A DNA stretch of 64,000 nt from Bacteroidota bacterium. GTDB taxonomy: Bacteria > Bacteroidota > Bacteroidia > Flavobacteriales > Weeksellaceae. Shown in pieces: positions 9,435-17,969 of the stretch (within the stretch, counting starts at the first letter, position 1; every line of letters begins with the position of its first letter). The stretch lies in assembly GCA_023422635.1 (NCBI GenBank), contig JAFAGO010000045.1:43339-107338 (forward strand). The letters run 5' to 3'. The notes under the pieces were generated by a model. The model saw only the letters and a list, made by a program, of their open reading frames with translations, had not been told where the DNA came from and searched no databases. A program made the translations under genes and the position numbers.

Positions 9435-10124
9435 ATGCTAGTAATTCAAGATCTTCATAAATCGTACGACACCGGAAAAAGCAAACTTCACGTATTGAAA
9501 GGCATTAACCTGAGTATTTCTGAAGGAGAATTTGTTTCCATTATGGGAAGTTCGGGTTCCGGAAAATCTACCCTTCTGAACATTATCGGAATTTTAGACG
9601 AGAAAGATAGCGGCGTTTACGAATTGGACGGAATCCCAATTGAACATCTAAACGAAGTTAAAGCAGCAGAATATAGAAGTCGATTTTTAGGTTTTGTATT
9701 TCAATCCTTTAATTTAATTGGCTACAAAACAGCATTAGAAAATGTTGCGCTTCCGCTTTATTATCAAAATATTTCACGGAAAGAACGAAATTTTAGAGCA
9801 CAAGAATATTTAGAAAAAGTGGGACTGGGACCATGGTCTAACCATCTCCCCAACGAACTTTCGGGCGGACAAAAACAAAGAGTAGCCATTGCAAGAGCAC
9901 TCATAACAGATCCTAAAGTAATTCTTGCAGATGAACCTACGGGTGCGTTGGATAGTAAAACGACCTTCGATATTATGAAGTTGCTGCAAGAAATTAATAA
10001 CGACGGAAAAACCATTATTGTGGTTACCCACGAGCCCGATGTAGCAGCGCAAACCAAGCGAAATGTTGTGCTCAAAGATGGCATTATTGAAAGTGATGAA
10101 TTTATCAATCAATTGGTTTTGTAG
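9435..10124 (+). CDS. ABC transporter ATP-binding protein (MacB/LolD type)
   Basis: This 229-aa ATPase subunit has Walker A GSSGSGKSTLL (about residues 36-46), signature LSGGQKQRVAIARAL, and Walker B VILADEPTGALDS. The long form of the post-signature segment and the pairing with two FtsX/MacB-like permeases and an adaptor place it in the type VII (MacB/LolCDE) group. It is the first gene of a four-gene operon (9435-14003) on the plus strand. Its ATP hydrolysis would drive movement of the periplasmic domains of the permeases. Confidence 0.93.
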   Translation: MLVIQDLHKSYDTGKSKLHVLKGINLSISEGEFVSIMGSSGSGKSTLLNIIGILDEKDSGVYELDGIPIEHLNEVKAAEYRSRFLGFVFQSFNLIGYKTALENVALPLYYQNISRKERNFRAQEYLEKVGLGPWSNHLPNELSGGQKQRVAIARALITDPKVILADEPTGALDSKTTFDIMKLLQEINNDGKTIIVVTHEPDVAAQTKRNVVLKDGIIESDEFINQLVL

Positions 10125-10198
10125 GTAAACATTAACAGTTTCTCAATCTCTTTAAAAATAGAACCTCAACGGAAAACAAAAAACTTTAAAATAAACAA

Positions 10199-11428
10199 AT
10201 GTTTGATCTCGATCGTTGGCAAGAAATCTTCAGTTCGATTCGTAGCAATGTGCTGCGGACGGTACTTTCAGGATTTACAGTTGCGCTTGGACTGTACATT
10301 TTTATTGTACTTTTTGGGATTGGCAACGGACTTCAAAATGCTTTTACACAAGGATTTACCCGAGATGCGCAAAACCTAATTTCCATTTTTGCAGGTAAAA
10401 CTTCAATGGCGTATCAAGGCTTACAATCCGATCGAACTGTTTCCATGAATAACGATGATTACAACGCCATTGTTAATGATGATCCAGAAAAAGTAGAATA
10501 TTCCACACCAAGATATACCGCGAACTGGCTCGTTAAATACGGAAAAGAAAGTGGAAATTACCAAATTAACGGAGCTAATAGGGAAGAAAAGTATATTGAA
10601 AACCGAAAAATCATCGATGGCCGTTACCTTTCTCCGCTCGATATTGAACGCAAACAAAATGTTGCCGTGATCGGAAGAATGGTTCAGCGCGATTTAATAA
10701 AAAATGGAAATCCGGTTGGAAAGGATTTAGATATTAACGGAACGATGTTTAAAGTTGTGGGCATATTTTCCGATGACGGCGGCGATTGGGACGAAAGGCA
10801 TATTACCATTCCCATTACCACGCTTCAGCAAATGAAAAAAGGTTCCGATACTGTTTCAACAATTTACATTGCATACAATCCAAAATTAAGCCCTCAGGAA
10901 GCCATCAAATATGGCGACAATTTAAAAGAAAAACTTAAAACACGCAAAAAAGTTTCCCCTGACGATGAAGAAGGAATCCGCGTTTGGAACAATGCTAAAA
11001 ATACAGGCGACAGCGTACAATTTCTTTTTGTAATCACGTTTATTGTCGGTTTTATTGGTTTGGGAACTTTACTCGCAGGCATCATTGGAATCAGCAACAT
11101 TATGGTGTACATCGTTAAAGAACGAACACAAGAAATTGGCGTAAGAAAAGCCATTGGAGCCAAACCCAGAAGTATTATTGCATTAATTATGCAGGAAAGT
11201 TTGGTAATTACTGTCGTTTCTGGAATCATCGGTGTTTCACTTGGTGTTTTAACCTTAAAAATTATTGGTAATCGATTCGAAAAATATTTCATCCTTGAGC
11301 CAAGCGTAGGTTGGGGATTAATTTTGGTTGCCTTTGTATGTTTGGTCATCTCCGGACTTATCGCTGGATTTGTACCTGCTTATCGAGCGGCTAAAATAAA
11401 ACCAATAGAAGCATTACGATCAGAATAA
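10199..11428 (+). CDS. ABC transporter permease (FtsX/MacB domain)
   Basis: This 409-aa permease has the MacB topology: one N-terminal TM (about residues 20-45, LSGFTVALGLYIFIVLFGIG), a large periplasmic MacB_PCD domain, and three C-terminal TMs. The cytosolic coupling segment is VKERTQEIGVRKAIGAKPRS. The ending PAYRAAKIKPIEALRSE is the family's usual tail. It likely forms a heterodimer with the permease that starts 31 bases after its stop. The transported substrate cannot be read from the sequence. Confidence 0.92.
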   Translation: MFDLDRWQEIFSSIRSNVLRTVLSGFTVALGLYIFIVLFGIGNGLQNAFTQGFTRDAQNLISIFAGKTSMAYQGLQSDRTVSMNNDDYNAIVNDDPEKVEYSTPRYTANWLVKYGKESGNYQINGANREEKYIENRKIIDGRYLSPLDIERKQNVAVIGRMVQRDLIKNGNPVGKDLDINGTMFKVVGIFSDDGGDWDERHITIPITTLQQMKKGSDTVSTIYIAYNPKLSPQEAIKYGDNLKEKLKTRKKVSPDDEEGIRVWNNAKNTGDSVQFLFVITFIVGFIGLGTLLAGIIGISNIMVYIVKERTQEIGVRKAIGAKPRSIIALIMQESLVITVVSGIIGVSLGVLTLKIIGNRFEKYFILEPSVGWGLILVAFVCLVISGLIAGFVPAYRAAKIKPIEALRSE

Positions 11429-11459
11429 CAAACCATTTAACTCAGCTAAAAGAAAACTA

Positions 11460-12728
11460 ATGAACATTCTTTTTAAAAGCGATACCTGGCAGGAAATCTA
11501 CTATTCTCTTAAGAATAATAAACTCCGCACGTTCCTTACCATGATCGGGGTAGGCTGGGGAATGTTCCTGTATGTAACCCTTTTAGGAGCAGCAAAAGGA
11601 ATGGAAAATGGATTTGATAAACTCTTTTCAGGATTTGCTACAAATTCCATTTTTCTATGGCCACAAAACACCACAATTCCATATGATGGTTTTCCGAAAG
11701 GCAGAGCAATGGAGCTTCATTTAAGCGATATGGATTATTTGGAAAAGAAAATTCCAGAGATCGATTATATTTCTCCACAAAATTCTAAAGGAAATTTCGG
11801 AAGTTCAGGAGTTACGATGACCAGAGAAGGTAAAGTTGCTACCTACACCTTAAACGGCGACTACCCCATCGGAAACAAAATATCCGAAAAGCGCTTGCTC
11901 TTCGGAAGATATTTAAATGATGCCGACGTTGCAGAAAATAAAAATGTAGTCGTGATTGGTGAAGAAATTTATAAGAATTTTTTCGATGCCAAAAAAAATG
12001 AAAATCCAATCGGAAAATCCATTAACATCAAAGGAATCTTTTTTAACGTTATCGGAGTTTTTGGCGTAAAAAGAGGCGGCGGAATGGAAAATGATCGTGC
12101 AGCGTATATTCCACTATCAACCTTCACCAAAATGTTTAATGATGGCGACAAAGTTGGTTTCTTCGCTATTGTTTCTAAACCCAACGCCGATGTTGGTATT
12201 GTAGAAGACAACGTTAAAAACCAATTGAAAACCAAATACAATGCATCACCAGAAGACACCAATGCTTTCGGAAGTTTCAATCTTGGGAAAGAATTTAAAA
12301 AACTCACCGGTTTCCTTACCGGAATGCAATTGCTCACCATTATTGTAGGCACACTCACCATTATTGCTGGCGTAATTGCGATTTCGAATATTCTCTTAAT
12401 TACTGTAAAAGAACGAACAAAAGAAATCGGAATCCGAAGAGCTTTAGGTGCAAAACCTGCCGAAGTTCGGAACCAAATTTTACTTGAAAGCGTGGTGATA
12501 ACATTATCATCGGGGTTAATAGGATTTATTTTCGGAATGCTGTTGCTGATGGTTTTGAATATCGCAACGCAAGGGCAAGATGATTTTCCTTTTTACAACC
12601 CAACAGTAAATTACGGCAATGTATTCGGTGCCATGGCAATTATGGTATTTCTTGGTTTAGTGATCGGACTCATTCCTGCGCAAAGAGCGGTTAAAATTCG
12701 ACCAATTGAAGCATTACGAACAGAATAA
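11460..12728 (+). CDS. ABC transporter permease (FtsX/MacB domain), second subunit
   Basis: This 422-aa paralogue of the preceding permease has the same plan: an N-terminal TM after KNNKLRTFLTMIGVGWGMFL, a periplasmic MacB_PCD domain, and C-terminal TMs with VKERTKEIGIRRALGAKPAE. It ends PAQRAVKIRPIEALRTE. Two non-identical permeases with a separate ATPase is the usual arrangement in Bacteroidota, unlike the fused MacB of proteobacteria. Confidence 0.92.
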   Translation: MNILFKSDTWQEIYYSLKNNKLRTFLTMIGVGWGMFLYVTLLGAAKGMENGFDKLFSGFATNSIFLWPQNTTIPYDGFPKGRAMELHLSDMDYLEKKIPEIDYISPQNSKGNFGSSGVTMTREGKVATYTLNGDYPIGNKISEKRLLFGRYLNDADVAENKNVVVIGEEIYKNFFDAKKNENPIGKSINIKGIFFNVIGVFGVKRGGGMENDRAAYIPLSTFTKMFNDGDKVGFFAIVSKPNADVGIVEDNVKNQLKTKYNASPEDTNAFGSFNLGKEFKKLTGFLTGMQLLTIIVGTLTIIAGVIAISNILLITVKERTKEIGIRRALGAKPAEVRNQILLESVVITLSSGLIGFIFGMLLLMVLNIATQGQDDFPFYNPTVNYGNVFGAMAIMVFLGLVIGLIPAQRAVKIRPIEALRTE

Positions 12729-12806
12729 AAAAATAACAAGTTAAATAAAAAAGCAAAAAACGTCACCCGAAAACAACGTTCTACACTTGAAAACAAAAGA
12801 ATCAAT

Positions 12807-14003
12807 ATGAAAAAGAAGTTCACCTTAAAAAAAGCAATCTCAATCTTCCTCATTTTGGTTGCAGCAGTGGCATTAATTTCCGTAGTAAGTTATTTAATCA
12901 AATCCAACGCTGGCTCAAAGGAAGAATTTCTTACGCGTAAACCGATGGTGCAAAACATGGAAGACAAAGTAATGGCCACTGGAAAAATTGTTCCTCAAGA
13001 GGAAATCGAAATCAAACCCAATATGTCGGGAATTATCGATAAAATTTTGGTAAAAGAGGGCGATAAAGTTACTGCCGGACAATTAATCGCAACCTTAAGA
13101 ATCGTTCCGCAAGTTGCTGACGTTAATGGCGCTATACAACAAGTAAGCACGGCAAATATTGGTGTAAGCAATGCCAAAACCAATCTTGCTAATCAGCAGC
13201 AACAATTCGCAATGCAACAAAAACTTTACACGCAAGGGGTTATTTCTAAGCAAGAATTTTTAACTGCTCAACAACAACTCTACACCGCGCAACAAAATGT
13301 AAAAAATGCAAATCAACAATTGGTAACCGCCCAGAAACAACTTCAAATTGCAAAAACTGGAGTAACGCCTGAGTTGCAAAGTATGGCCACCACACAAATT
13401 CGCGCCAAAGCAAACGGTACCGTTCTGGAAGTTCCTGTAAAAACAGGAAGCCAAGTTATTGAAGCCAATTCCTTTAACGCAGGAACTACAATTGCTTCAA
13501 TCGCAGATTTAAATTCCCTCATTTTTGAAGGCGAAATTGATGAAGCGCAAGCGGGAAAAATAAAAGAAGGAATGGAGATGAACATTGTAATTGGGGCGCT
13601 ACAAAATAAAAAATTTCCTGGTCGCGTTACCATGATTGCTCCAAAAGGAACCGATGAAAATGGAACGATAAAATTTCCTATTGAAGGCGATGTTTTCAAT
13701 CCGACCAACGAATATATTCGGGCAGGCTTTTCTGCAAATGGCGAAATCGTTTTGAGCTCTCAAAAAAATGCACTTTTGTTGGATGAATCTTTGGTTCAAT
13801 ACGAAAAAGAAAACGGAAAAGATGTGCCGTTTGTTGAAGTAAAACAAGCGAATGGAACGTTTAAGAAAGTAAAAATCAAACTCGGCGCAAGCGATGGAAT
13901 TAACGTTCAGGTGCTTTCTGGAATTGATAAAAATGCTGAAATTAAAGTTTGGAATCCTTCTGATAAAGACAAAGAAGAATTGAAAGAAAAGAAATCAAAC
14001 TAA
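12807..14003 (+). CDS. Periplasmic adaptor subunit (HlyD/MacA-like)
   Basis: This 398-aa membrane-fusion protein has an N-terminal anchor (about residues 10-32, ISIFLILVAAVALISVVSYL). A biotinyl-lipoyl-like half follows (MSGIIDKILVKEGDKVTAGQ), then a Gln/Asn-rich coiled-coil hairpin (about 105-190), the second lipoyl half (IRAKANGTVLEVPVKTGSQV), and a beta-barrel. It would link the ABC permeases to a TolC-type outer-membrane channel. No such channel gene is next to it. The operon ends at the terminator just downstream. Confidence 0.92.
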   Translation: MKKKFTLKKAISIFLILVAAVALISVVSYLIKSNAGSKEEFLTRKPMVQNMEDKVMATGKIVPQEEIEIKPNMSGIIDKILVKEGDKVTAGQLIATLRIVPQVADVNGAIQQVSTANIGVSNAKTNLANQQQQFAMQQKLYTQGVISKQEFLTAQQQLYTAQQNVKNANQQLVTAQKQLQIAKTGVTPELQSMATTQIRAKANGTVLEVPVKTGSQVIEANSFNAGTTIASIADLNSLIFEGEIDEAQAGKIKEGMEMNIVIGALQNKKFPGRVTMIAPKGTDENGTIKFPIEGDVFNPTNEYIRAGFSANGEIVLSSQKNALLLDESLVQYEKENGKDVPFVEVKQANGTFKKVKIKLGASDGINVQVLSGIDKNAEIKVWNPSDKDKEELKEKKSN

Positions 14004-14025
14004 CCGATTATCTACTTAAAAAAAG

Positions 14026-14056
14026 AAAGTGCATTCCCAAAAAGAATGCGCTTTTT
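14026..14056. terminator. Bidirectional terminator of exporter operon
   Basis: The stem is GTGCATTC/GAATGCGC with A-rich and T-rich flanks on both sides. It lies between the adaptor stop and the convergent 197-aa gene, overlapping the last codon of the latter. Confidence 0.8.
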
Positions 14057-14648
14057 ATTTTCTCTTTAAAAGAAGTGCCAAATTCAAAAACAGAAGAAGC
14101 AAATCCATGGATATCCAAATACTTAAACCTATATTTTCTTCCTGCTCAACATTTACATACGCTTTTGCAAGATTTGAAAGTTTCACACTTTGAATTAGGT
14201 AATTATTAACCTCAACAATTTGATCCATATTCTTATTAGGAACCGAATGCTGCGAAAAATAAACCAGACTTTCTTTCCCCAAATAACCAATTACCCAAAA
14301 TTCGTCGGAGTTTTTCATATTCAAATATTCAATCCTAAAATGTTCGGGACGAATCTTTCCGATATGCTTTGTGTTGTATTTATTCCTTTTATTCTTTTCA
14401 ATTTTAATAAGATAAAAATCCAAAGTCACAGGCAACTTATTCACCACTTGTGTACTTAACGAGTTTTGTTGATAGCGTGTGCTACTGCTTTCAAAAAACC
14501 AATACGCGAAAAAGCCAATTGCCGCAATCGCAGTGCTCCAGCGAATAATCCGCGACCATTTTGCAAATCGCCCTTTTTTCACCATCGTTAACGAAAGCGA
14601 AAATACAAGCAACAAAAAAAGTACAAAAAGTAGAAAACCCATAATCAA
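14055..14648 (-). CDS. Membrane protein of unknown function
   Basis: I do not recognise this 197-aa protein. It has two N-terminal TM segments (about 3-22, GFLLFVLFLLLVFSLSLTMV; about 35-52, STAIAAIGFFAYWFF) and one at the C-terminus (WISMDLLLLFLNLALLL). Between them is a soluble domain of about 120 residues with a KNKRNKYNTKHIGKIRPEHF stretch. It is convergent with the exporter operon and lies downstream of the HD phosphohydrolase gene, 37 bases away. No enzymatic motif is seen. Confidence 0.75.
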   Translation of the reverse strand: MIMGFLLFVLFLLLVFSLSLTMVKKGRFAKWSRIIRWSTAIAAIGFFAYWFFESSSTRYQQNSLSTQVVNKLPVTLDFYLIKIEKNKRNKYNTKHIGKIRPEHFRIEYLNMKNSDEFWVIGYLGKESLVYFSQHSVPNKNMDQIVEVNNYLIQSVKLSNLAKAYVNVEQEENIGLSIWISMDLLLLFLNLALLLKRK

Positions 14649-14685
14649 GACAAATATAATGGAATTCTAAAAACTAAAAGCGGTT

Positions 14686-15330
14686 TTATTCCACATTCCA
14701 TTCTTGATAAAACTGATCCAGAAAATCAAGCATAAATTGATGACGTTGCTCTGCAATTTCCTTCGCTTTTGGCGTATTCATGAGATCTTTGAGCAGCAAC
14801 AATTTTTCGTAAAAGTGGTTAATGGTTGTTCCATTTGATTTTTTATAGGCCTCTTTTGTCATATTGAGATTGGGCGAAATTTCTGGATCGTACATTAAGT
14901 TATTTTTAAATCCACCAAAATTAAAAGTTCGCGCAATACCAATTGCACCAATCGCGTCCAACCGATCTGCATCCATAACCAATTGTAATTCAATTGGTAA
15001 AACATCAGGAACACTGCCACGATTTTTAAAAGATAAATGCTGAATAATGAACAAAACTTCTTGTATTGTTTTTTCATCAACACCTTCTGAACGTAAAAAT
15101 TCCTCAGAAATGGCCAAAGCCAAAGTTTCATCTCCGTTATGAAATTTAGGATCAGCAATATCGTGAAGCAATGCTCCCAATTGCACAACTCCCAAATTAC
15201 AATTCTGATTTTCAGCAAGTTTCATTGATAATTTCCAAACCCGTTCAATATGGTACCAATCATGCCCTGCTTCAGCACCTTTTAGTTTTTCCTTTACGAA
15301 ATCGACTGTTTTAGAAATATCATGCGACAT
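14686..15330 (-). CDS. HD domain phosphohydrolase (YedJ-like)
   Basis: This 214-aa cytosolic protein shows HD-superfamily metal ligands in order: HDWYHIERVW (His), LLHDIAD (the HD pair), and MDADRLDAIGAIGIART (Asp). The wording of these motifs fits the YedJ-type metal-dependent phosphohydrolases, which act on nucleotides or other phosphoesters. The substrate is not predictable from sequence alone. Confidence 0.9.
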   Translation of the reverse strand: MSHDISKTVDFVKEKLKGAEAGHDWYHIERVWKLSMKLAENQNCNLGVVQLGALLHDIADPKFHNGDETLALAISEEFLRSEGVDEKTIQEVLFIIQHLSFKNRGSVPDVLPIELQLVMDADRLDAIGAIGIARTFNFGGFKNNLMYDPEISPNLNMTKEAYKKSNGTTINHFYEKLLLLKDLMNTPKAKEIAEQRHQFMLDFLDQFYQEWNVE

Positions 15331-15521
15331 AATTCTTTTTTTTGCAAAGATAAAATCTCAATATGTAATATCACATACCACCTAGCAAACCAATGCAATG
15401 ATTTTCAAATTTCAAAGGAAGTTCATTAAGAAAAGAATCAATTTTCAAGAATGATGATTTGGTCAATAGAAATAAAACCCGTTTTCTCAATCAAAAAAAT
15501 AAGATTTTAAAACAATGAATT

Positions 15522-16361
15522 TCAGTTTATTTCATTCAAAATAATTGACCACAATTTTTTGTTATACGAACGAAAAAAATTAATATGACCGATTTTTCCA
15601 GCGTCTGATTCGGCAACTTTAACTTTTCGAAAATTGGGTTTCATATTGGGAAATGTTTCTTTCATCAATTTTTGTACGCCTTCTTCAGTCACCCAAAAAT
15701 CATCTTCCATATAGAGAAAAAAAACTTTTTGAGTAAGGTCAGAAGAATAATTTTCGGTGCGTTCCAACACTTTATTAGTGGATTCTTTATGCATAATTAA
15801 CGTTCGCCAATCGAAAGCATTTCCAGATGGCAAACTTTCCCCCAAACCAAATCGATGTGCGGGAAAATATCCCAAAACTTTTGTTACCGTCGGAAGCAAA
15901 AAACCAAAACCGATTATCGCTTCCAATTGCGTTTTAAATCTCAAATTCCCCCAATAGGATTTTTGCGTTGCCACGAAAACAAATGATTTAAAAAGTTGTG
16001 AATCTTTGTTCATTCCCAAAATTAAGGCACCCACCGAATGTCCTAAACAGAACTTTTCATAATCGCCAAATCGATTTTGTATATAATCCGTTACCGCTTG
16101 ATAATCCACACTTCCCCATATCTTCATATTCGAATGAAACCCTTTTATTTCTTGCGGTTTAGATTCTCCAATTCCACGATAATCGTATGTGATTACAGTG
16201 AAGCCATTTTCCGCAAAAAAACGAGCAAACGAAAAATAGATCGTTTGTTTTACGCCTGTTGCGGTGTTGATTAAAAGAAGCTTTTTCGAATTCTTTTCAG
16301 AACTAAAAATATGCGCTACCAATTGGTAACCATCAGCAGTTTGAATCTTTATTTTTTCCAT
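15522..16361 (-). CDS. Alpha/beta hydrolase
   Basis: I chose the ATG at 16361 (MEKIKIQTADGYQLVAHIF), because the longer reading needs a TTG start and adds seven unlikely residues. The 279-aa protein has the fold's marks: the oxyanion region NTATGVKQTIYFSFARFF, YDYRGIGES, and the nucleophile elbow GHSVGA (Ser near residue 107). Near the end, LYMEDDFWVTEEGV carries a probable acid and GHINFF the probable catalytic His. The substrate is unknown. It is divergent from the GH25 gene, with about 110 bases between starts. Confidence 0.87.
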   Translation of the reverse strand: MEKIKIQTADGYQLVAHIFSSEKNSKKLLLINTATGVKQTIYFSFARFFAENGFTVITYDYRGIGESKPQEIKGFHSNMKIWGSVDYQAVTDYIQNRFGDYEKFCLGHSVGALILGMNKDSQLFKSFVFVATQKSYWGNLRFKTQLEAIIGFGFLLPTVTKVLGYFPAHRFGLGESLPSGNAFDWRTLIMHKESTNKVLERTENYSSDLTQKVFFLYMEDDFWVTEEGVQKLMKETFPNMKPNFRKVKVAESDAGKIGHINFFRSYNKKLWSIILNEIN

Positions 16362-16458
16362 TTCTTCTGGATAAAAATACAAAAACTGATGTTGCCATTG
16401 AGATCTTTCTATATGAAACGAATAACAAATATCTGTACCTTTATTGCCAATTATCTCC

Positions 16459-16466
16459 TATTTTTG
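16459..16466 (+). promoter_or_regulatory. TATTTTTG -7 box just before the GH25 start
   Basis: This is a perfect match to TAnnTTTG, ending 4 bases before the ATG at 16471. A start site about 7 bases downstream would give a leaderless or nearly leaderless mRNA. No good -33 TTG is found 19 bases upstream. Confidence 0.4.
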
Positions 16467-16470
16467 CACG

Positions 16471-17334
16471 ATGGCAAAAAAACAAGTTCAACGCAAAACT
16501 TCACGTAAAATCCACCAAAAAAGGAAGAAAAATGGACGTGCCAAAAGATATATTCTTCTTCTAATTTTGTTTGGAACATTATTTATTACAGGATTTTACC
16601 TTAAAAATAAAATTGCTTTTTACTATGCGATGTACTTTAACAAATTCGAGCATCGCCACCTTAAAAACTCTGAAAACGAAGAAAAAAGAATTACAAAAAT
16701 AATTGGCGAAAATACCGACAAAACGTTCGGGATCGACATTTCGCATTACCAAAGAAAGGAAGATATTAAATGGGATAGTTTAAGCATTGCCAACCAATCC
16801 ATCCCAATCGATTTTGTGGTTTTACGCGCGACAATGGGAAATAAAAGTACCGATAAACATTTTGATCATTTCTGGAATAAAGCGAAGAAAAATAAATTGA
16901 TTCGCGGTGCTTATCATTTTTATCGTGCAGATGAAGATCCCATTTTACAAGCCAACAATTTTCTTGCTCATGTAAAATTGGAAAGTGGAGATTTACCACC
17001 AATTTTGGATATTGAGAAAATCCCTCGTCGCAAAAGCAAAGAAAAACTTATTGAAGATTTGAAAGTTTGGTGCAAAATTATGGAGGAAGCCTACGGCGAA
17101 AAACCGATTATTTACACATACTTTTACTACTATCGCGATTATCTGAAAGGCGAGTTTAACGACTATCCTATTTGGTTAGCCAACTATAACGATGTTCCCG
17201 CACCATCACCAGATGAAAACTGGAAATTCTGGCAATTTACCGAAAACGGAATTGTGTACGGGATTAACGTGAAAGTAGATGTTGATATTTACAACGGAAG
17301 TCTTTGGTCGTTGCAGCGCCTTACTTTGGATTAA
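16471..17334 (+). CDS. GH25 lysozyme-like muramidase, membrane anchored
   Basis: The start at ATG 16471 (MAKKQVQRKTSRKIHQKRK) is preferred over an upstream ATG that overlaps the promoter box. A Lys/Arg-rich cytosolic leader precedes one TM (ILLLILFGTLFITGFYL, about 30-46). A GH25 catalytic domain then follows in the periplasm. The family residues are GIDISHYQ (Asp), PPILDIEK (Asp-x-Glu), GAYHFYRAD and WQFTENG. GH25 enzymes cut the beta-1,4 link of peptidoglycan glycan. The last 4 bases overlap the end of the convergent nucleotidase gene. Confidence 0.92.
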   Translation: MAKKQVQRKTSRKIHQKRKKNGRAKRYILLLILFGTLFITGFYLKNKIAFYYAMYFNKFEHRHLKNSENEEKRITKIIGENTDKTFGIDISHYQRKEDIKWDSLSIANQSIPIDFVVLRATMGNKSTDKHFDHFWNKAKKNKLIRGAYHFYRADEDPILQANNFLAHVKLESGDLPPILDIEKIPRRKSKEKLIEDLKVWCKIMEEAYGEKPIIYTYFYYYRDYLKGEFNDYPIWLANYNDVPAPSPDENWKFWQFTENGIVYGINVKVDVDIYNGSLWSLQRLTLD

Positions 17335-17843
17335 AGTAAATCGTAAATCTCGCTCCAATGGTTTATTCTAACATATTCATTGTTTTTACCTTTGTTGTGA
17401 GGTTGCGAAAAAATAATACGCTTTCCAGGAAAATAATCTAAATTTTTAGGATGATCGTCAATCATCACATCCGCACAAACGGGAACTTTGCTTCCACAAA
17501 AAATAAACTGCTTCCAATTTAGGAAAGGAAAAAATTCCTGAAGCCAAGCGTATTTATCCTGAAGAGAATTGGGAAATTCCATTGCGGCAGAAACAATAAA
17601 CAACTCGTATTTATCATTAAGATATTGCATACCTTCTATTGCATCTTCCATAACGGGAACCGTTCGGAAAAAACCTTTCATATTTACATGCTTCATCCCG
17701 TTCGGAAACGCAACAACCTCATCAGTTCCAATCGCATCTTTCAAAGGGATTTCATTCCCCGATTCTTCTTTTTCATAACGGATAAATTGTTGATACACAT
17801 CTGCAAGAACACCATCCATATCCACTAAAACTCTTTTTTTCAT
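17331..17843 (-). CDS. 5'(3')-deoxyribonucleotidase family phosphatase
   Basis: This 170-aa HAD-superfamily enzyme has motif I VLVDMDGVLADVYQQF (the two catalytic Asp). The downstream FIVSAAMEFPNSLQDK gives motif II, and CADVMIDDHPKNLDYFPGK gives the motif IV Asp pair. This is the NT5C type that dephosphorylates deoxyribonucleoside monophosphates. Length is typical. It is convergent with the lysozyme gene, overlapping by 4 bases. Confidence 0.9.
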   Translation of the reverse strand: MKKRVLVDMDGVLADVYQQFIRYEKEESGNEIPLKDAIGTDEVVAFPNGMKHVNMKGFFRTVPVMEDAIEGMQYLNDKYELFIVSAAMEFPNSLQDKYAWLQEFFPFLNWKQFIFCGSKVPVCADVMIDDHPKNLDYFPGKRIIFSQPHNKGKNNEYVRINHWSEIYDLL

Positions 17844-17969
17844 TCTACAAAATTAAAACTTTTCTTTTAGGCCGCAAGGTTTACAACTTATCTCGCGCCA
17901 AAATCGAGGTTCTCGCCGTTATTTTGTACTTTCGCGTCACGAAGTTTAAAACGCACATTTCCACATCTA

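Noticed and set aside
9435..14003. Macrolide resistance operon (macAB)
   Set aside because: The general MacB/HlyD layout is common to many exporters in this phylum; substrate cannot be told from sequence.
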